Positions 1 through 7,118 of a stretch of DNA of 9,586 bases are shown one piece after another. Source of the DNA: Ruminococcaceae bacterium UBA3329. GTDB taxonomy: Bacteria > Bacillota > Clostridia > Oscillospirales > Acutalibacteraceae. Location: NCBI GenBank assembly GCA_002361875.1, contig DERX01000018.1, forward strand, positions 25,910 to 35,495, read 5' to 3'. Below the pieces are notes generated by a model. It was not told the origin of the DNA, did no database searches, and saw nothing but the letters and a program-made list of their open reading frames with translations. The number at the start of each line of letters is the position of its first letter. The stretch's first letter is position 1. The position numbers and the translations under genes are program-made.

Positions 1-25
1 AAATAAAATATGATTATTTATGTAT

Positions 26-31
26 AAGGAG
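26..31 (+). promoter_or_regulatory. Ribosome binding site of the secreted-protein gene
   Basis: The sequence AAGGAG lies 7 nt upstream of the ATG at 39, a near-perfect Shine-Dalgarno at ideal spacing, and it fixes the start of the first gene. A TATGAT hexamer at 9-14 could be a -10 box, but the matching -35 would lie outside the window, so no promoter is called. Confidence 0.85.
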
Positions 32-38
32 AAAAAGC

Positions 39-1043
39 ATGAAATCTTATAATAAATTACTTGGTATTGTTCTTGCTGTTTTATTTGTTTTGTATACACC
101 CTGTGTTTCATTTGCCGATAATAAAGAAACAAATTATAATAAAGAAAAATATGAAGAATACCACGATCAAATAAATTTTGAAGATTTGATGATATGTGTA
201 ATAAATAAGAAAAATATTTTTGTAACGGTTGATCCAACAATATCTTTTTTTAAAAAATTTGAAGCAAATAAACAAAAGAAAAAATATGATAAATATGTTG
301 AAAACCATCCGGAAGTAGAAAACGAATTATTGGATTCAGTTAATTCCAGCGATCATATTTGTGCAATAAGCTATACAGAAGCTCCTCTTATTTATGTAGA
401 CGATCACTATGAAAGAATACCGAAAGAAGATAATATCAATATGTCTTCTTTTACCGTTAATGCCAATGCGGCAGATAAAACAGCTACTTCAAGTGCATCA
501 GTAAGACATCGTTTAACTTTAAATACTTCTATAGTAAGAAGAGGTACTTCAGCTCCGTACATCTATACAGCAAGAACATACGGAACTTGGGATAATTCAG
601 TACTTAGTGGTGAGAAAGCACCAGCAGCAGGGAATGATTTTATACTTCAAGCTTGTCCAACGGTTACAAGTAGTGTAAGGTTTAGCAGTAAATACAATTA
701 TGAAACTAACGGAAGCAAAAACGGCATTGAAGGAAAGAATTATTTTAAGGAAAATGGCGGAGATTCATGGGTACAATATGAGGTCGTTGATGATCCTGCT
801 GGTTTGGCTCAATTAAGTGAATTTTCACTTTCGCAAACATTTAGAGCACAAATAACAACAGAAACTAAAAAGATAAATAGCTATTATATCCACACATGGA
901 AGCAAATGGATGTGACAGTGTCTGTAAGCGGCAGTGCAGGTGTATCCGGCGGAAAACCATCTGCCGGGGTGTCATTGAGTTTTACTCCAAGCATTAAGGA
1001 TAAGCAGTGGCAATTATATAATTATATTGCTTTTAATTGGTAA
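39..1043 (+). CDS. Secreted protein of unknown function with a signal peptide
   Basis: The product (334 aa) is not a family I recognise. Residues 1-26 form a classical Sec signal peptide: K2 and K6, a hydrophobic core at about 7-20, and a likely cleavage site after the VSFA at 23-26. Residues 27 to about 130 are rich in Lys, Asn, Tyr, Glu and Asp. From about 135 the protein becomes Ser/Thr/Gly-rich with alternating polar and hydrophobic residues, suggesting an extracellular beta-rich domain; the end (about 283-334) has HTW, repeated VSVSGS-like strands, GG/AG turns and a terminal aromatic YIAFNW. No LPXTG sorting motif or second membrane segment is seen, so release from the cell or non-covalent attachment is expected. 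DNA encoding the N-terminal part is far more AT-rich than the 3' end. The next gene starts 12 nt downstream, so the two are probably co-transcribed. Secretion is well supported; function is unknown. Confidence 0.85.
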   Translation: MKSYNKLLGIVLAVLFVLYTPCVSFADNKETNYNKEKYEEYHDQINFEDLMICVINKKNIFVTVDPTISFFKKFEANKQKKKYDKYVENHPEVENELLDSVNSSDHICAISYTEAPLIYVDDHYERIPKEDNINMSSFTVNANAADKTATSSASVRHRLTLNTSIVRRGTSAPYIYTARTYGTWDNSVLSGEKAPAAGNDFILQACPTVTSSVRFSSKYNYETNGSKNGIEGKNYFKENGGDSWVQYEVVDDPAGLAQLSEFSLSQTFRAQITTETKKINSYYIHTWKQMDVTVSVSGSAGVSGGKPSAGVSLSFTPSIKDKQWQLYNYIAFNW

Positions 1044-1055
1044 ACAGGTGAGTTT

Positions 1056-1673
1056 ATGACGAAAAATAAAATAATAAAAAGATGTATTCTGATAACTGTT
1101 TTATCTGCTGCGGCGATTTTTTCTGCTGTATTTGCGCACTATTATTTCACAACAATGTCGCCTGATGACTGCAAAGAATTTTGTATAGAGAATACACAAA
1201 GAAATGCGACTGATTTTGTTTTATTTAGTGACGGACGTTATATAGAGAGTTATATATATTATGTTGCGTCAGACGGTGATTCGTCTAAAGCACAGGAGCT
1301 TTTTATATTTAAGCGAAAATATTTTGGTCCTATTGCCAGATATGAATTTATTATGAGCAGCACACAGAGCGGCAGAGAAGGCGAAGAAAAATTCGGTTCT
1401 GTACAGTTCTTTACCAGAAATGATAAGGGAGAAAAAGAAACGGGAGCGACCTTGCTGTTTTTCGGAGCAGAAAGAGATTCTGATATAACTACATATGAAT
1501 ACACATTAACAGTAAGAGAAGGCTCAAATGTATACAGCGGAAATGTTCAAAAGTATAATTCTATATGGTATGTGAAATTTTACGGCTTGGGCAATACCGA
1601 TGAAAATTATAAAAAAGTAATTACCGATGTAAAGTTTTATGATTCAAAGGGTAATTTAGTCGGCGTTTATTAA
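1056..1673 (+). CDS. Membrane-anchored protein of unknown function, paired with the upstream secreted protein
   Basis: The product (205 aa) has a basic N-terminus (K3, K5, K8, R9), one hydrophobic segment at about 10-29, and a soluble remainder rich in Tyr, Phe, Gly and charged residues. This fits a single-pass anchor or uncleaved signal with the C-terminal domain outside the cell. A Cys at position 10 sits before the hydrophobic core, not after it, so it is not a lipobox. The last 70 residues alternate in a way that suggests beta strands, ending near VKFYDSKGNLVGVY, a pattern common in small extracytoplasmic beta domains; this is a weak structural impression only. The ATG has the Shine-Dalgarno AGGTGA at 1046-1051, 4 nt upstream. 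The 12-nt gap to the secreted-protein gene implies one transcript and perhaps a shared job, for example anchoring or protecting against the partner. I do not recognise the family. Confidence 0.8.
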   Translation: MTKNKIIKRCILITVLSAAAIFSAVFAHYYFTTMSPDDCKEFCIENTQRNATDFVLFSDGRYIESYIYYVASDGDSSKAQELFIFKRKYFGPIARYEFIMSSTQSGREGEEKFGSVQFFTRNDKGEKETGATLLFFGAERDSDITTYEYTLTVREGSNVYSGNVQKYNSIWYVKFYGLGNTDENYKKVITDVKFYDSKGNLVGVY

Positions 1674-1724
1674 GAGAAGGAATAAAAGAGCCTTTTTTCT
1701 TTATATTAAAACTTTTATGATAAT

Positions 1725-1753
1725 AAAAAACAGGCGCTGTTTTTACAGCGCCT
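1725..1753 (-). terminator. Intrinsic terminator downstream of proS
   Basis: A perfect 9-bp stem (AGGCGCTGT at 1732-1740 with ACAGCGCCT at 1745-1753) encloses a TTTT loop. On the minus strand it is followed, after one G, by six T (the A run at 1725-1730), the textbook layout of a Rho-independent terminator for acpP-proS, 35 nt past the proS stop. On the + strand the following ATCTTTATAT is a poor U-tract, so it may only partly serve the convergent gene ending at 1673. Confidence 0.92.
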
Positions 1754-1788
1754 ATCTTTATATCTGATTCTGCTTTTTACACTCAAAA

Positions 1789-3225
1789 TCAATATGCTTT
1801 GCCCCAATAGAGCATTTTGTCTGCTTTTTTGCCGCAGCAAACACAAACATCCGAAATATTTTCCTGTTCAAATGGAATACAGCGTGATGTTACGCCGACA
1901 TCTTCTTTAAGCTTATCCTCACACGCTCTGTCCCCGCACCACATAGCCTTAATAAAGCCTGGTTTGTTGTCCGCAATGTCCTTCATTTCGTCCATATTAT
2001 GAGCGGCATAGGTCATTTCTGTACGGCGGGCGAGTGCCTTTTCGTACATTCCGTTGTGAACTGCTTCGAGTAATTCGGGAACCTTTGTTTCGAGTTCGTC
2101 AAGCGATACAAAATATTTCTCTCTCGTGTCACGGCGGACTATTACGCACTGATTATTTTCAATATCGCGCGGACCTATCTCCAAACGGAGCGGAACGCCC
2201 TTCATTTCATATTCGGCATATTTCCAACCGGGTGAATTGTCACTGTTGTCAATCTTTGCACGGCAAATTTTGTTAAGTCTTGTATAAACTTCAGTTGCCT
2301 TTTCCGTAACACCTGCTTTGTGAGATGCAACGGGAATAACAACAATCTGAACGGGAGCAACCTTTGGCGGAAGAACAAGACCGTTGTTGTCGCCGTGGGT
2401 CATAATAAGCGCGCCGATAAGGCGTGTTGTTGTACCCCAAGATGTCTGGAAGGGGTATTTTAACTGATTGTCTTTATCCTGGAACTGGATTCCGAAAGCC
2501 TTCGCAAATCCGTCGCCGAAATAGTGGGATGTACCGGACTGCAACGCCTTACCGTCATGCATAAGAGCCTCAATTGTGTATGTATCTTCAGCGCCTGCAA
2601 AACGCTCTTTAGCGGTCTTAACGCCCTTAATAACGGGGATTGCAAGCACATTTTCGCAAAAGTCTGCATAAACATTCAGCATTCTGATTGTTTCTTCCTG
2701 TGCCTCTTCGGCGGTTGCGTGGATAGTGTGACCCTCCTGCCACCAAAATTCACGTGTGCGAAGGAACGGTCTTGTGGTCTTTTCCCAGCGTACAACCGAC
2801 ACCCATTGGTTGTAAAGCTTCGGCAAATCACGGTAAGAATGAACTATTGACTTGTAATGCTCGCAGAAAAGCGTTTCAGAGGTCGGTCTTACGCAAAGTC
2901 TTTCCTCTAACTCCTCATTTCCGCCGTGTGTTACCCATGCAACCTCGGGAGCAAAGCCCTCAACATGGTCTTTTTCCTTTTGGAGCAGGCTTTCGGGGAT
3001 AAACATAGGCATACAAACATTTTCGTGCCCTGTTTCCTTAAACATTTTGTCCATTATATGTTGAATGTTTTCCCAAATAGCATAGCCGTAGGGGCGAAGC
3101 ACCATACAACCCTTAACGCTTGTGTACTCGCAAAGCTCTGCCTTTTTGACAACGTCTGTGTACCATTTGGCAAAATCAACATCCATTGAGGTGATTTCCT
3201 CAACCATCTTTTTCTGTTCAGCCAT
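1789..3225 (-). CDS. proS: Prolyl-tRNA synthetase, archaeal/eukaryote-like short form
   Basis: A class II aminoacyl-tRNA synthetase that charges tRNA-Pro with proline in the cytoplasm. At 478 aa it matches the archaeal/eukaryote-like ProRS found in many Clostridia, not the roughly 570-aa bacterial form with an inserted editing domain. Visible features: the substrate-binding RPTSET at 113-118; motif 2 around RWEKTTRPFLRTREFWWQEGH (147-166); motif 3 around TSWGTTTRLIGALIMTHGD (261-279) with R268; an anticodon-binding domain from about 290 to 390; and a C-terminal domain with cysteines C430, C435, C461, C463 and C464, a probable zinc site. It ends in Tyr, as this subfamily characteristically does. 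The ATG at 3225 has AGAAGGAA (3235-3242) about 9 nt upstream. It follows acpP by 38 nt, too short a gap for a T-box leader. The 3' end has a strong terminator. Confidence 0.97.
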   Translation of the reverse strand: MAEQKKMVEEITSMDVDFAKWYTDVVKKAELCEYTSVKGCMVLRPYGYAIWENIQHIMDKMFKETGHENVCMPMFIPESLLQKEKDHVEGFAPEVAWVTHGGNEELEERLCVRPTSETLFCEHYKSIVHSYRDLPKLYNQWVSVVRWEKTTRPFLRTREFWWQEGHTIHATAEEAQEETIRMLNVYADFCENVLAIPVIKGVKTAKERFAGAEDTYTIEALMHDGKALQSGTSHYFGDGFAKAFGIQFQDKDNQLKYPFQTSWGTTTRLIGALIMTHGDNNGLVLPPKVAPVQIVVIPVASHKAGVTEKATEVYTRLNKICRAKIDNSDNSPGWKYAEYEMKGVPLRLEIGPRDIENNQCVIVRRDTREKYFVSLDELETKVPELLEAVHNGMYEKALARRTEMTYAAHNMDEMKDIADNKPGFIKAMWCGDRACEDKLKEDVGVTSRCIPFEQENISDVCVCCGKKADKMLYWGKAY

Positions 3226-3263
3226 AATTTTTTGTTCCTTCTAACTAATAATGTAAAATCGGC

Positions 3264-3488
3264 TCAGTGCTCTTCAATAAAACGCACAATGTCACCGACA
3301 GTTTTAATATTTTCAAGCTCCTCATCGGGGATTTCCATATCAAATTCGTCTTCAAATGTCATTACAAGATCAACAAGGTCAAGGCTGTCTGCACCCAAAT
3401 CCTCAAGAAGAACGGAGTCAAGTGTAACTGCATCTTCCTCAAGCTCAAGCTGATCGCAAATAATTGCACGGATTTTTTCAAAAATCAT
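3264..3488 (-). CDS. acpP: Acyl carrier protein
   Basis: A small acidic four-helix carrier (74 aa) that holds growing acyl chains on 4'-phosphopantetheine during type II fatty acid synthesis in the cytoplasm. The attachment site is Ser35 in LGADSLDLVDLV, the classic DSL motif preceding helix II, followed by the acidic E/D-rich recognition helix (FEDEFDMEIPDEE). Length and charge are normal for AcpP. The ATG at 3488 has AGAGGTG at 3494-3500. It lies next to proS, not in a fab cluster, which is unusual for the main carrier but does not argue against function. It has its own promoter upstream, so acpP-proS is likely a two-gene unit. A specialised carrier for another pathway cannot be excluded, but no synthase-like partner is in the window. 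Confidence 0.95.
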   Translation of the reverse strand: MIFEKIRAIICDQLELEEDAVTLDSVLLEDLGADSLDLVDLVMTFEDEFDMEIPDEELENIKTVGDIVRFIEEH

Positions 3489-3493
3489 TTTAG

Positions 3494-3500
3494 CACCTCT
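3494..3500 (-). promoter_or_regulatory. Ribosome binding site of acpP
   Basis: Read on the minus strand this is AGAGGTG, with its GAGG core 7 nt from the ATG at 3488. It is a strong Shine-Dalgarno, as expected for an abundant protein. Confidence 0.8.
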
Positions 3501-3526
3501 TTTCCAAAATTTTTAATGTGTATATA

Positions 3527-3555
3527 ATACTAAATATTTTTACTTACTTTGTCAA
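3527..3555 (-). promoter_or_regulatory. Sigma-A-type promoter of acpP-proS
   Basis: On the minus strand a perfect -35 TTGACA (3550-3555) is separated by exactly 17 bp from TAGTAT (3527-3532), a 4/6 match to the -10 box. It sits in the 82-bp AT-rich gap after the phosphomutase gene and would give a leader of about 30 nt. It implies that acpP-proS is transcribed apart from the upstream five-gene unit. No terminator hairpin is visible in this gap, so read-through may also occur. Confidence 0.7.
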
Positions 3556-3570
3556 TAGTTTTATATTAGT

Positions 3571-5094
3571 TTATTCATTTATATATTCTTTTAAGGGTGT
3601 AAAATCTATTGAAGCAATATCGCGAACCGCCTCATAGAACGCTTTGCAAATTTCTTTGCATCCGCCTTTTGTATCGCTTTCCGTGTTAAACGGCATTACA
3701 GGGTCGTGAACCGAAAGGCGGAGTAAAAACCAACCGTTAAGCCCGGGGTCTTTGAAATTAACTCTTACTCCCTCATAATTGTCTGAGGCAAGGCAGGCAA
3801 CTTCATCGTCAATTGCATTTACCGTCTTAATAATATCGTCTATAAGCTTTTGCCCGACCTTTTTAAATTCGGGAGTTAAAATGTTAAAGCGAAGCTCTTT
3901 TTCTTCAAGAGCCTTATGAAGAGAAGCGATGCAATCGCCGATTTTTTTATTTTCTTTACGAAGAAGAGCCGCTTTGATAATAATTTTTGTTATGAGATAT
4001 GCGCCGTCGTCAAGATAATAATTTTCACGGAATGCCGCGTGACCGCTCGTTTCAATGGCAAGAGGGACATTTTCGCCCTCATTTTCTCTTCGTATGGCCT
4101 CGTCAATAACGTTTTTATATCCTCGCTTAAAGCGGATTTGCTTTCCGCCGAGGTCGTTTTCAATAAAATCACGCAGTCCGTCGCTTGTAACGGAGTCCGT
4201 AACAATACTTCCGCCGTCGTTACCCTCAAGGGCAATAACCGAAGCGAGAGCTACAATTGAATTTCTGTTTATTTCGTCGCCTTTTTCGTCAACGCAGGAG
4301 GCTCTGTCAACATCTGTGTCAAAAATAACACCTAAATCACAGCTGTTTTCCACAGTCGCCCTGCGGATAAATTCCATAGCTGTCTTGTTTTCGGGATTCG
4401 GAATGTGATTCGGAAACATACCGTCAATCTCCAAGAACTGACTTGCAGAAACATCTGCGCCCAAAGGCTCCAGTACCTTTGTCGCATAAAATCCGCCGAC
4501 GCCGTTGCCTGCGTCAACCGCAATTTTAAAGTCCTTTAACGGGTGTTCAAAGTCCTCAGCGTTAACGCCGTTTTTAATCATACCCCGAAGTGCTTCGGCA
4601 TATTTGGAGATGTAGTCAATCTCTGTTATCTTTCCGCCGTCATTTTCGGGGATTTTTACCGTATCGGCAACTGTTAAAATTTCTGTCAGCTCTTCACCGG
4701 ACAGTCCGCCGCTTTTAAGGAAAAATTTAAGTCCGTTGCGGTCATACGGGTGGTGGCTTGCGGTTATCTGAATTGCGCCGTCGCAGTTTTCCGTAACCGT
4801 TGTCATAAACATTGCAGGTGTTGAGCAGTAAGAGCAGTAAAGCACATTAACGCCCATTTTAACGAGAGTATTTGCTACTGCATCTTTAATTCGCATTGCT
4901 GAAATTCTTGAATCGTGACCGAGCGAAACTTTAAGCTCATTCACATTTTTGCCCGTCTTTTCCGATAAAAACAGGATAAACGATGCCGAAATATCGGAAA
5001 CTGTTTTATCCGTCAGCTCAAATTCAGGATGCGCGGCAGTTACAACCGCCGTTCCTCTGACATCTGTTCCGCTTTTTAGTGTTAAATAGCTCAT
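3571..5094 (-). CDS. Phosphoglucomutase/phosphomannomutase-family enzyme (alpha-D-phosphohexomutase)
   Basis: A 507-aa member of the alpha-D-phosphohexomutase superfamily, which interconverts sugar 1- and 6-phosphates in the cytoplasm through a phosphoserine enzyme. All four active-site loops can be located: the N-terminal SGTDVRG at 8-14; the catalytic serine S113 in TASHHPYDRNG; the Mg-binding loop D259-T-D261-V-D263-R264; and the sugar-recognition loop ETSGH at 348-352. The phosphate loop at 459-465 reads R-L-S-V-H-D-P, where most family members have R-x-S-N/G-T-E-P. The substrate cannot be settled by sight; glucose-1-P, mannose-1-P and glucosamine phosphates are candidates. The ATG shares one base with the TAA of the upstream lyase gene (TAATG), so translation is probably coupled, and GAGAGGG precedes the start. 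With galK in the same run, a role in feeding glucose-1-P into glycolysis is plausible (inference). Confidence 0.9.
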   Translation of the reverse strand: MSYLTLKSGTDVRGTAVVTAAHPEFELTDKTVSDISASFILFLSEKTGKNVNELKVSLGHDSRISAMRIKDAVANTLVKMGVNVLYCSYCSTPAMFMTTVTENCDGAIQITASHHPYDRNGLKFFLKSGGLSGEELTEILTVADTVKIPENDGGKITEIDYISKYAEALRGMIKNGVNAEDFEHPLKDFKIAVDAGNGVGGFYATKVLEPLGADVSASQFLEIDGMFPNHIPNPENKTAMEFIRRATVENSCDLGVIFDTDVDRASCVDEKGDEINRNSIVALASVIALEGNDGGSIVTDSVTSDGLRDFIENDLGGKQIRFKRGYKNVIDEAIRRENEGENVPLAIETSGHAAFRENYYLDDGAYLITKIIIKAALLRKENKKIGDCIASLHKALEEKELRFNILTPEFKKVGQKLIDDIIKTVNAIDDEVACLASDNYEGVRVNFKDPGLNGWFLLRLSVHDPVMPFNTESDTKGGCKEICKAFYEAVRDIASIDFTPLKEYINE

Positions 5095-6368
5095 TAAATC
5101 AGCCCTCTCTTATACATCTCTTCTGCCGCAAGCATAATACCGAGTTTACCGCTGTGAAAATTGAGCGAGCCTTGCATCCAAACGGCAAAGGGGTCACGCA
5201 ATGGTGCGTCTGCCGAAAGCTCAATGGAAGAACCGCCCGTAAATGCGCCTGCGGACATTATAACCTTGCTGTCATAACCCGGCATATCCCACGGCTCGGG
5301 TACAACGTAAGAGTCAACGGGAGCGCCCTTTTGAAGTCCCTGACAAAATGCAATCAGGTTTTCTTCGTTTTCAAGGCATATAGCCTCAATAATATCGTGC
5401 CGTGTCTCATCAAATCGGGGTGTTACCTTAAAGCCGAGCAAATCGAAAAGAGATGCGGCAAAAATTGCCGTTTTGAGCGCCTCACCCACAATGTGCGGAG
5501 CGTTAAACACGCCCATAAAAATATTTCGGTTCTGCCCCAAGGTAGCACCCAGTTCAGTGCCCAGTCCCGGCGTGGTTAAACGGTAGCCGATAAGCTTTAC
5601 CAAATCCTCACGGCCTGCAATGTAACCGCCCGACGGCGCAATTCCGCCGCCCATATTTTTAATAAGCGAGCCTGCAACCAAATCTGCGCCAACCTCGGTA
5701 GGCTCTTTCTTTTCGGTGAAAACGCCGTAGCAGTTGTCAACCATAACGATTGCACGCTTGTTAACTCTGTGAACTCTTTCAGCAACCTCGGCTATTTCGT
5801 CCACGGAAATGCTGTGGCGAAGTTCATACCCGCGTGAGCGCTGAATGTAAACCATTCGCACCTTTGGATTTTTTGATGCTTCTTCAATTGCGTCAAGGTC
5901 AAATTTTTCGTCCTCGGTTAAATCTATTTGATTGTAGATTACACCGAAATCGGCAAGCGTTCCGTCGCCCTTGTTCTTGCCGTCAAGACCGATAACGGAA
6001 TGAATTGTGTCATAAGGCGTGCCTGAAACGCAAAGCATAATGTCACCGGGGCGAAGTATTCCGAAAAGGCAAACGCCGAGAGTATGCGTGCCGCTCGCGA
6101 GCGCGCCTGCACGGATAATCGCACTGTCCGCCTTAAAAATATCCGCCAAAAGGCAGTCAAGCTTTTCTCTGCCCTTGTCAGAATAGCCGTAGCCTGTGGA
6201 TGTATTGAAATCGGTTTCGTCAACTCTGTTTTTAATGAAAGCGGCGAGCACCTTTTGCTGATTGTATTCGGTTATTTTGTCAATTTTTGCTATCTGTTCC
6301 TCGGTTCTTTTAAGAGCCTTTTCGGACAGTTCTTCAATTCTGTTGCTTATTTCAAAAAATTCCGACAT
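5094..6368 (-). CDS. PLP-dependent methionine gamma-lyase / aluminium-resistance family protein (YnbB-like)
   Basis: A 424-aa fold-type I pyridoxal-phosphate protein of the family usually named 'methionine gamma-lyase family' or 'cystathionine beta-lyase family protein involved in aluminium resistance' (COG4100). Visible marks are TGYGYSDKGREKLD at 58-71, the cofactor-phosphate region RAGALASGTHT at 86-96, D211 in VDNCYG (expected to pair with the pyridine nitrogen), and the probable Schiff-base lysine K237 in AGSLIKNMGGG. Length is normal. The true reaction of this family is poorly established; C-S lyase activity is an inference from fold. The ATG has GAGGAAG 7 nt upstream, inside the end of the GNAT gene, with which it overlaps by 22 nt; its stop overlaps the mutase start by 1 nt. 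Co-translation with both neighbours is therefore likely. In Bacillus, as I recall, the homologue ynbB lies near glnR/hflX; here the context is different. Confidence 0.9.
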   Translation of the reverse strand: MSEFFEISNRIEELSEKALKRTEEQIAKIDKITEYNQQKVLAAFIKNRVDETDFNTSTGYGYSDKGREKLDCLLADIFKADSAIIRAGALASGTHTLGVCLFGILRPGDIMLCVSGTPYDTIHSVIGLDGKNKGDGTLADFGVIYNQIDLTEDEKFDLDAIEEASKNPKVRMVYIQRSRGYELRHSISVDEIAEVAERVHRVNKRAIVMVDNCYGVFTEKKEPTEVGADLVAGSLIKNMGGGIAPSGGYIAGREDLVKLIGYRLTTPGLGTELGATLGQNRNIFMGVFNAPHIVGEALKTAIFAASLFDLLGFKVTPRFDETRHDIIEAICLENEENLIAFCQGLQKGAPVDSYVVPEPWDMPGYDSKVIMSAGAFTGGSSIELSADAPLRDPFAVWMQGSLNFHSGKLGIMLAAEEMYKRGLI

Positions 6369-7078
6369 TTTATTACTTCCTCATTGTCGCTGTTATATTT
6401 ATAAACGGTTAAGACGGGAGCAAACCCGAGTTTTCCGTAAAATTCAAGGTTATTTTTTTCGCTTATAAGATATACCTTTTCGGCTTTTGACTGTGTTAGA
6501 AGATTATTAACTATTCTCGTTCCGACGCCCTTTCCCCGTAAGTTTTCTTTGACAAAAACGTGGGAAATAACGGCGTAATTTTCGGAATTTATAATAATTC
6601 CGCCGCCTGTATTTTCTCCGTTTTCGGTGAACACCGAGGATTTTATTTTACCCTTTTTAAAAAGGTACTGTAAATTAACTGTTTCATTAGTTCCGTTAAT
6701 ATTCAGAACAGCTTTAAAATCATCATATCTGCATTCGTTTTCGTATGCTGATTTTTGAACTGGCACGGTCGATTTCTTTAATAGATAATATTCATCTACC
6801 ATTTGAAAAGGCAAAACATTCGGTGAATGAAATTCACTACCGACAGTAAATAAAATCTCGTCAAAATCCGACTTATCCGATGTAAATACAAGCGAAAAAG
6901 AATTTCCATGGCAAATGAGCGACGCAGGTGTGTTTTCTTCGTACTGCATCGCAAAAATGCCGTCCTCTAAAAAGCAGTTCGGATAATACTCCGTAACAGC
7001 CGAAAGAAGTGCCGAGCAGTCTTTATTCAAATAGTTAAAAATCAACTTGCCGTCATTGCCGCTTAAAAATTTTACCAT
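6347..7078 (-). CDS. GNAT-family N-acetyltransferase with an uncharacterised N-terminal domain
   Basis: The C-terminal part (about 165-228 of 243 aa) is a GNAT domain: a beta-strand AVISHVFV, the acetyl-CoA pyrophosphate-binding loop R181-G-K-G-V-G (RxxGxG type), helix VNNLLTQ, then the typical NNLEFYGKLGF end. The first ~150 residues are not recognisable; in proteins of this layout they are often a degenerate first GNAT domain, but that is inference. Substrate unknown. Start choice: the frame stays open up to an ATG at 7252, but those 58 extra codons are encoded by a hairpin-rich repeat and read as low-complexity sequence, so I take the ATG at 7078 (MVKFLSGND). It has AGAGG upstream at a rather long 13-nt spacing, so the start is less certain than the family. 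The 3' end overlaps the lyase gene by 22 nt. Confidence 0.82.
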   Translation of the reverse strand: MVKFLSGNDGKLIFNYLNKDCSALLSAVTEYYPNCFLEDGIFAMQYEENTPASLICHGNSFSLVFTSDKSDFDEILFTVGSEFHSPNVLPFQMVDEYYLLKKSTVPVQKSAYENECRYDDFKAVLNINGTNETVNLQYLFKKGKIKSSVFTENGENTGGGIIINSENYAVISHVFVKENLRGKGVGTRIVNNLLTQSKAEKVYLISEKNNLEFYGKLGFAPVLTVYKYNSDNEEVIKCRNFLK

Positions 7079-7118
7079 AATGCGATAAAAACCTCTAAAA
7101 GTTGGATAGGCAAAATAA

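Noticed and set aside
1056..1145. Lipoprotein signal in the membrane-anchored protein
   Set aside because: The only early Cys (position 10) precedes the hydrophobic segment and lacks an L-x-x-C lipobox.
1676..1703. Separate + strand terminator just after the membrane-anchored gene
   Set aside because: There is a T run, but the only pairings (AAAAG/CTTTT or AAGG/CCTT) are 4-5 bp and AT-rich, too weak to call.
3226..3263. T-box riboswitch ahead of proS
   Set aside because: Only 38 nt separate acpP from proS, with no room for a T-box stem or antiterminator.
3489..3570. Terminator after the phosphohexomutase gene
   Set aside because: No GC-rich inverted repeat is present in this AT-rich gap; only the acpP promoter and ribosome binding site are supported.
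2034..4408. Several + strand open frames of 80-117 codons across proS, acpP and the mutase
   Set aside because: They lie antisense to well-identified genes, lack ribosome binding sites of note and have no recognisable protein features.
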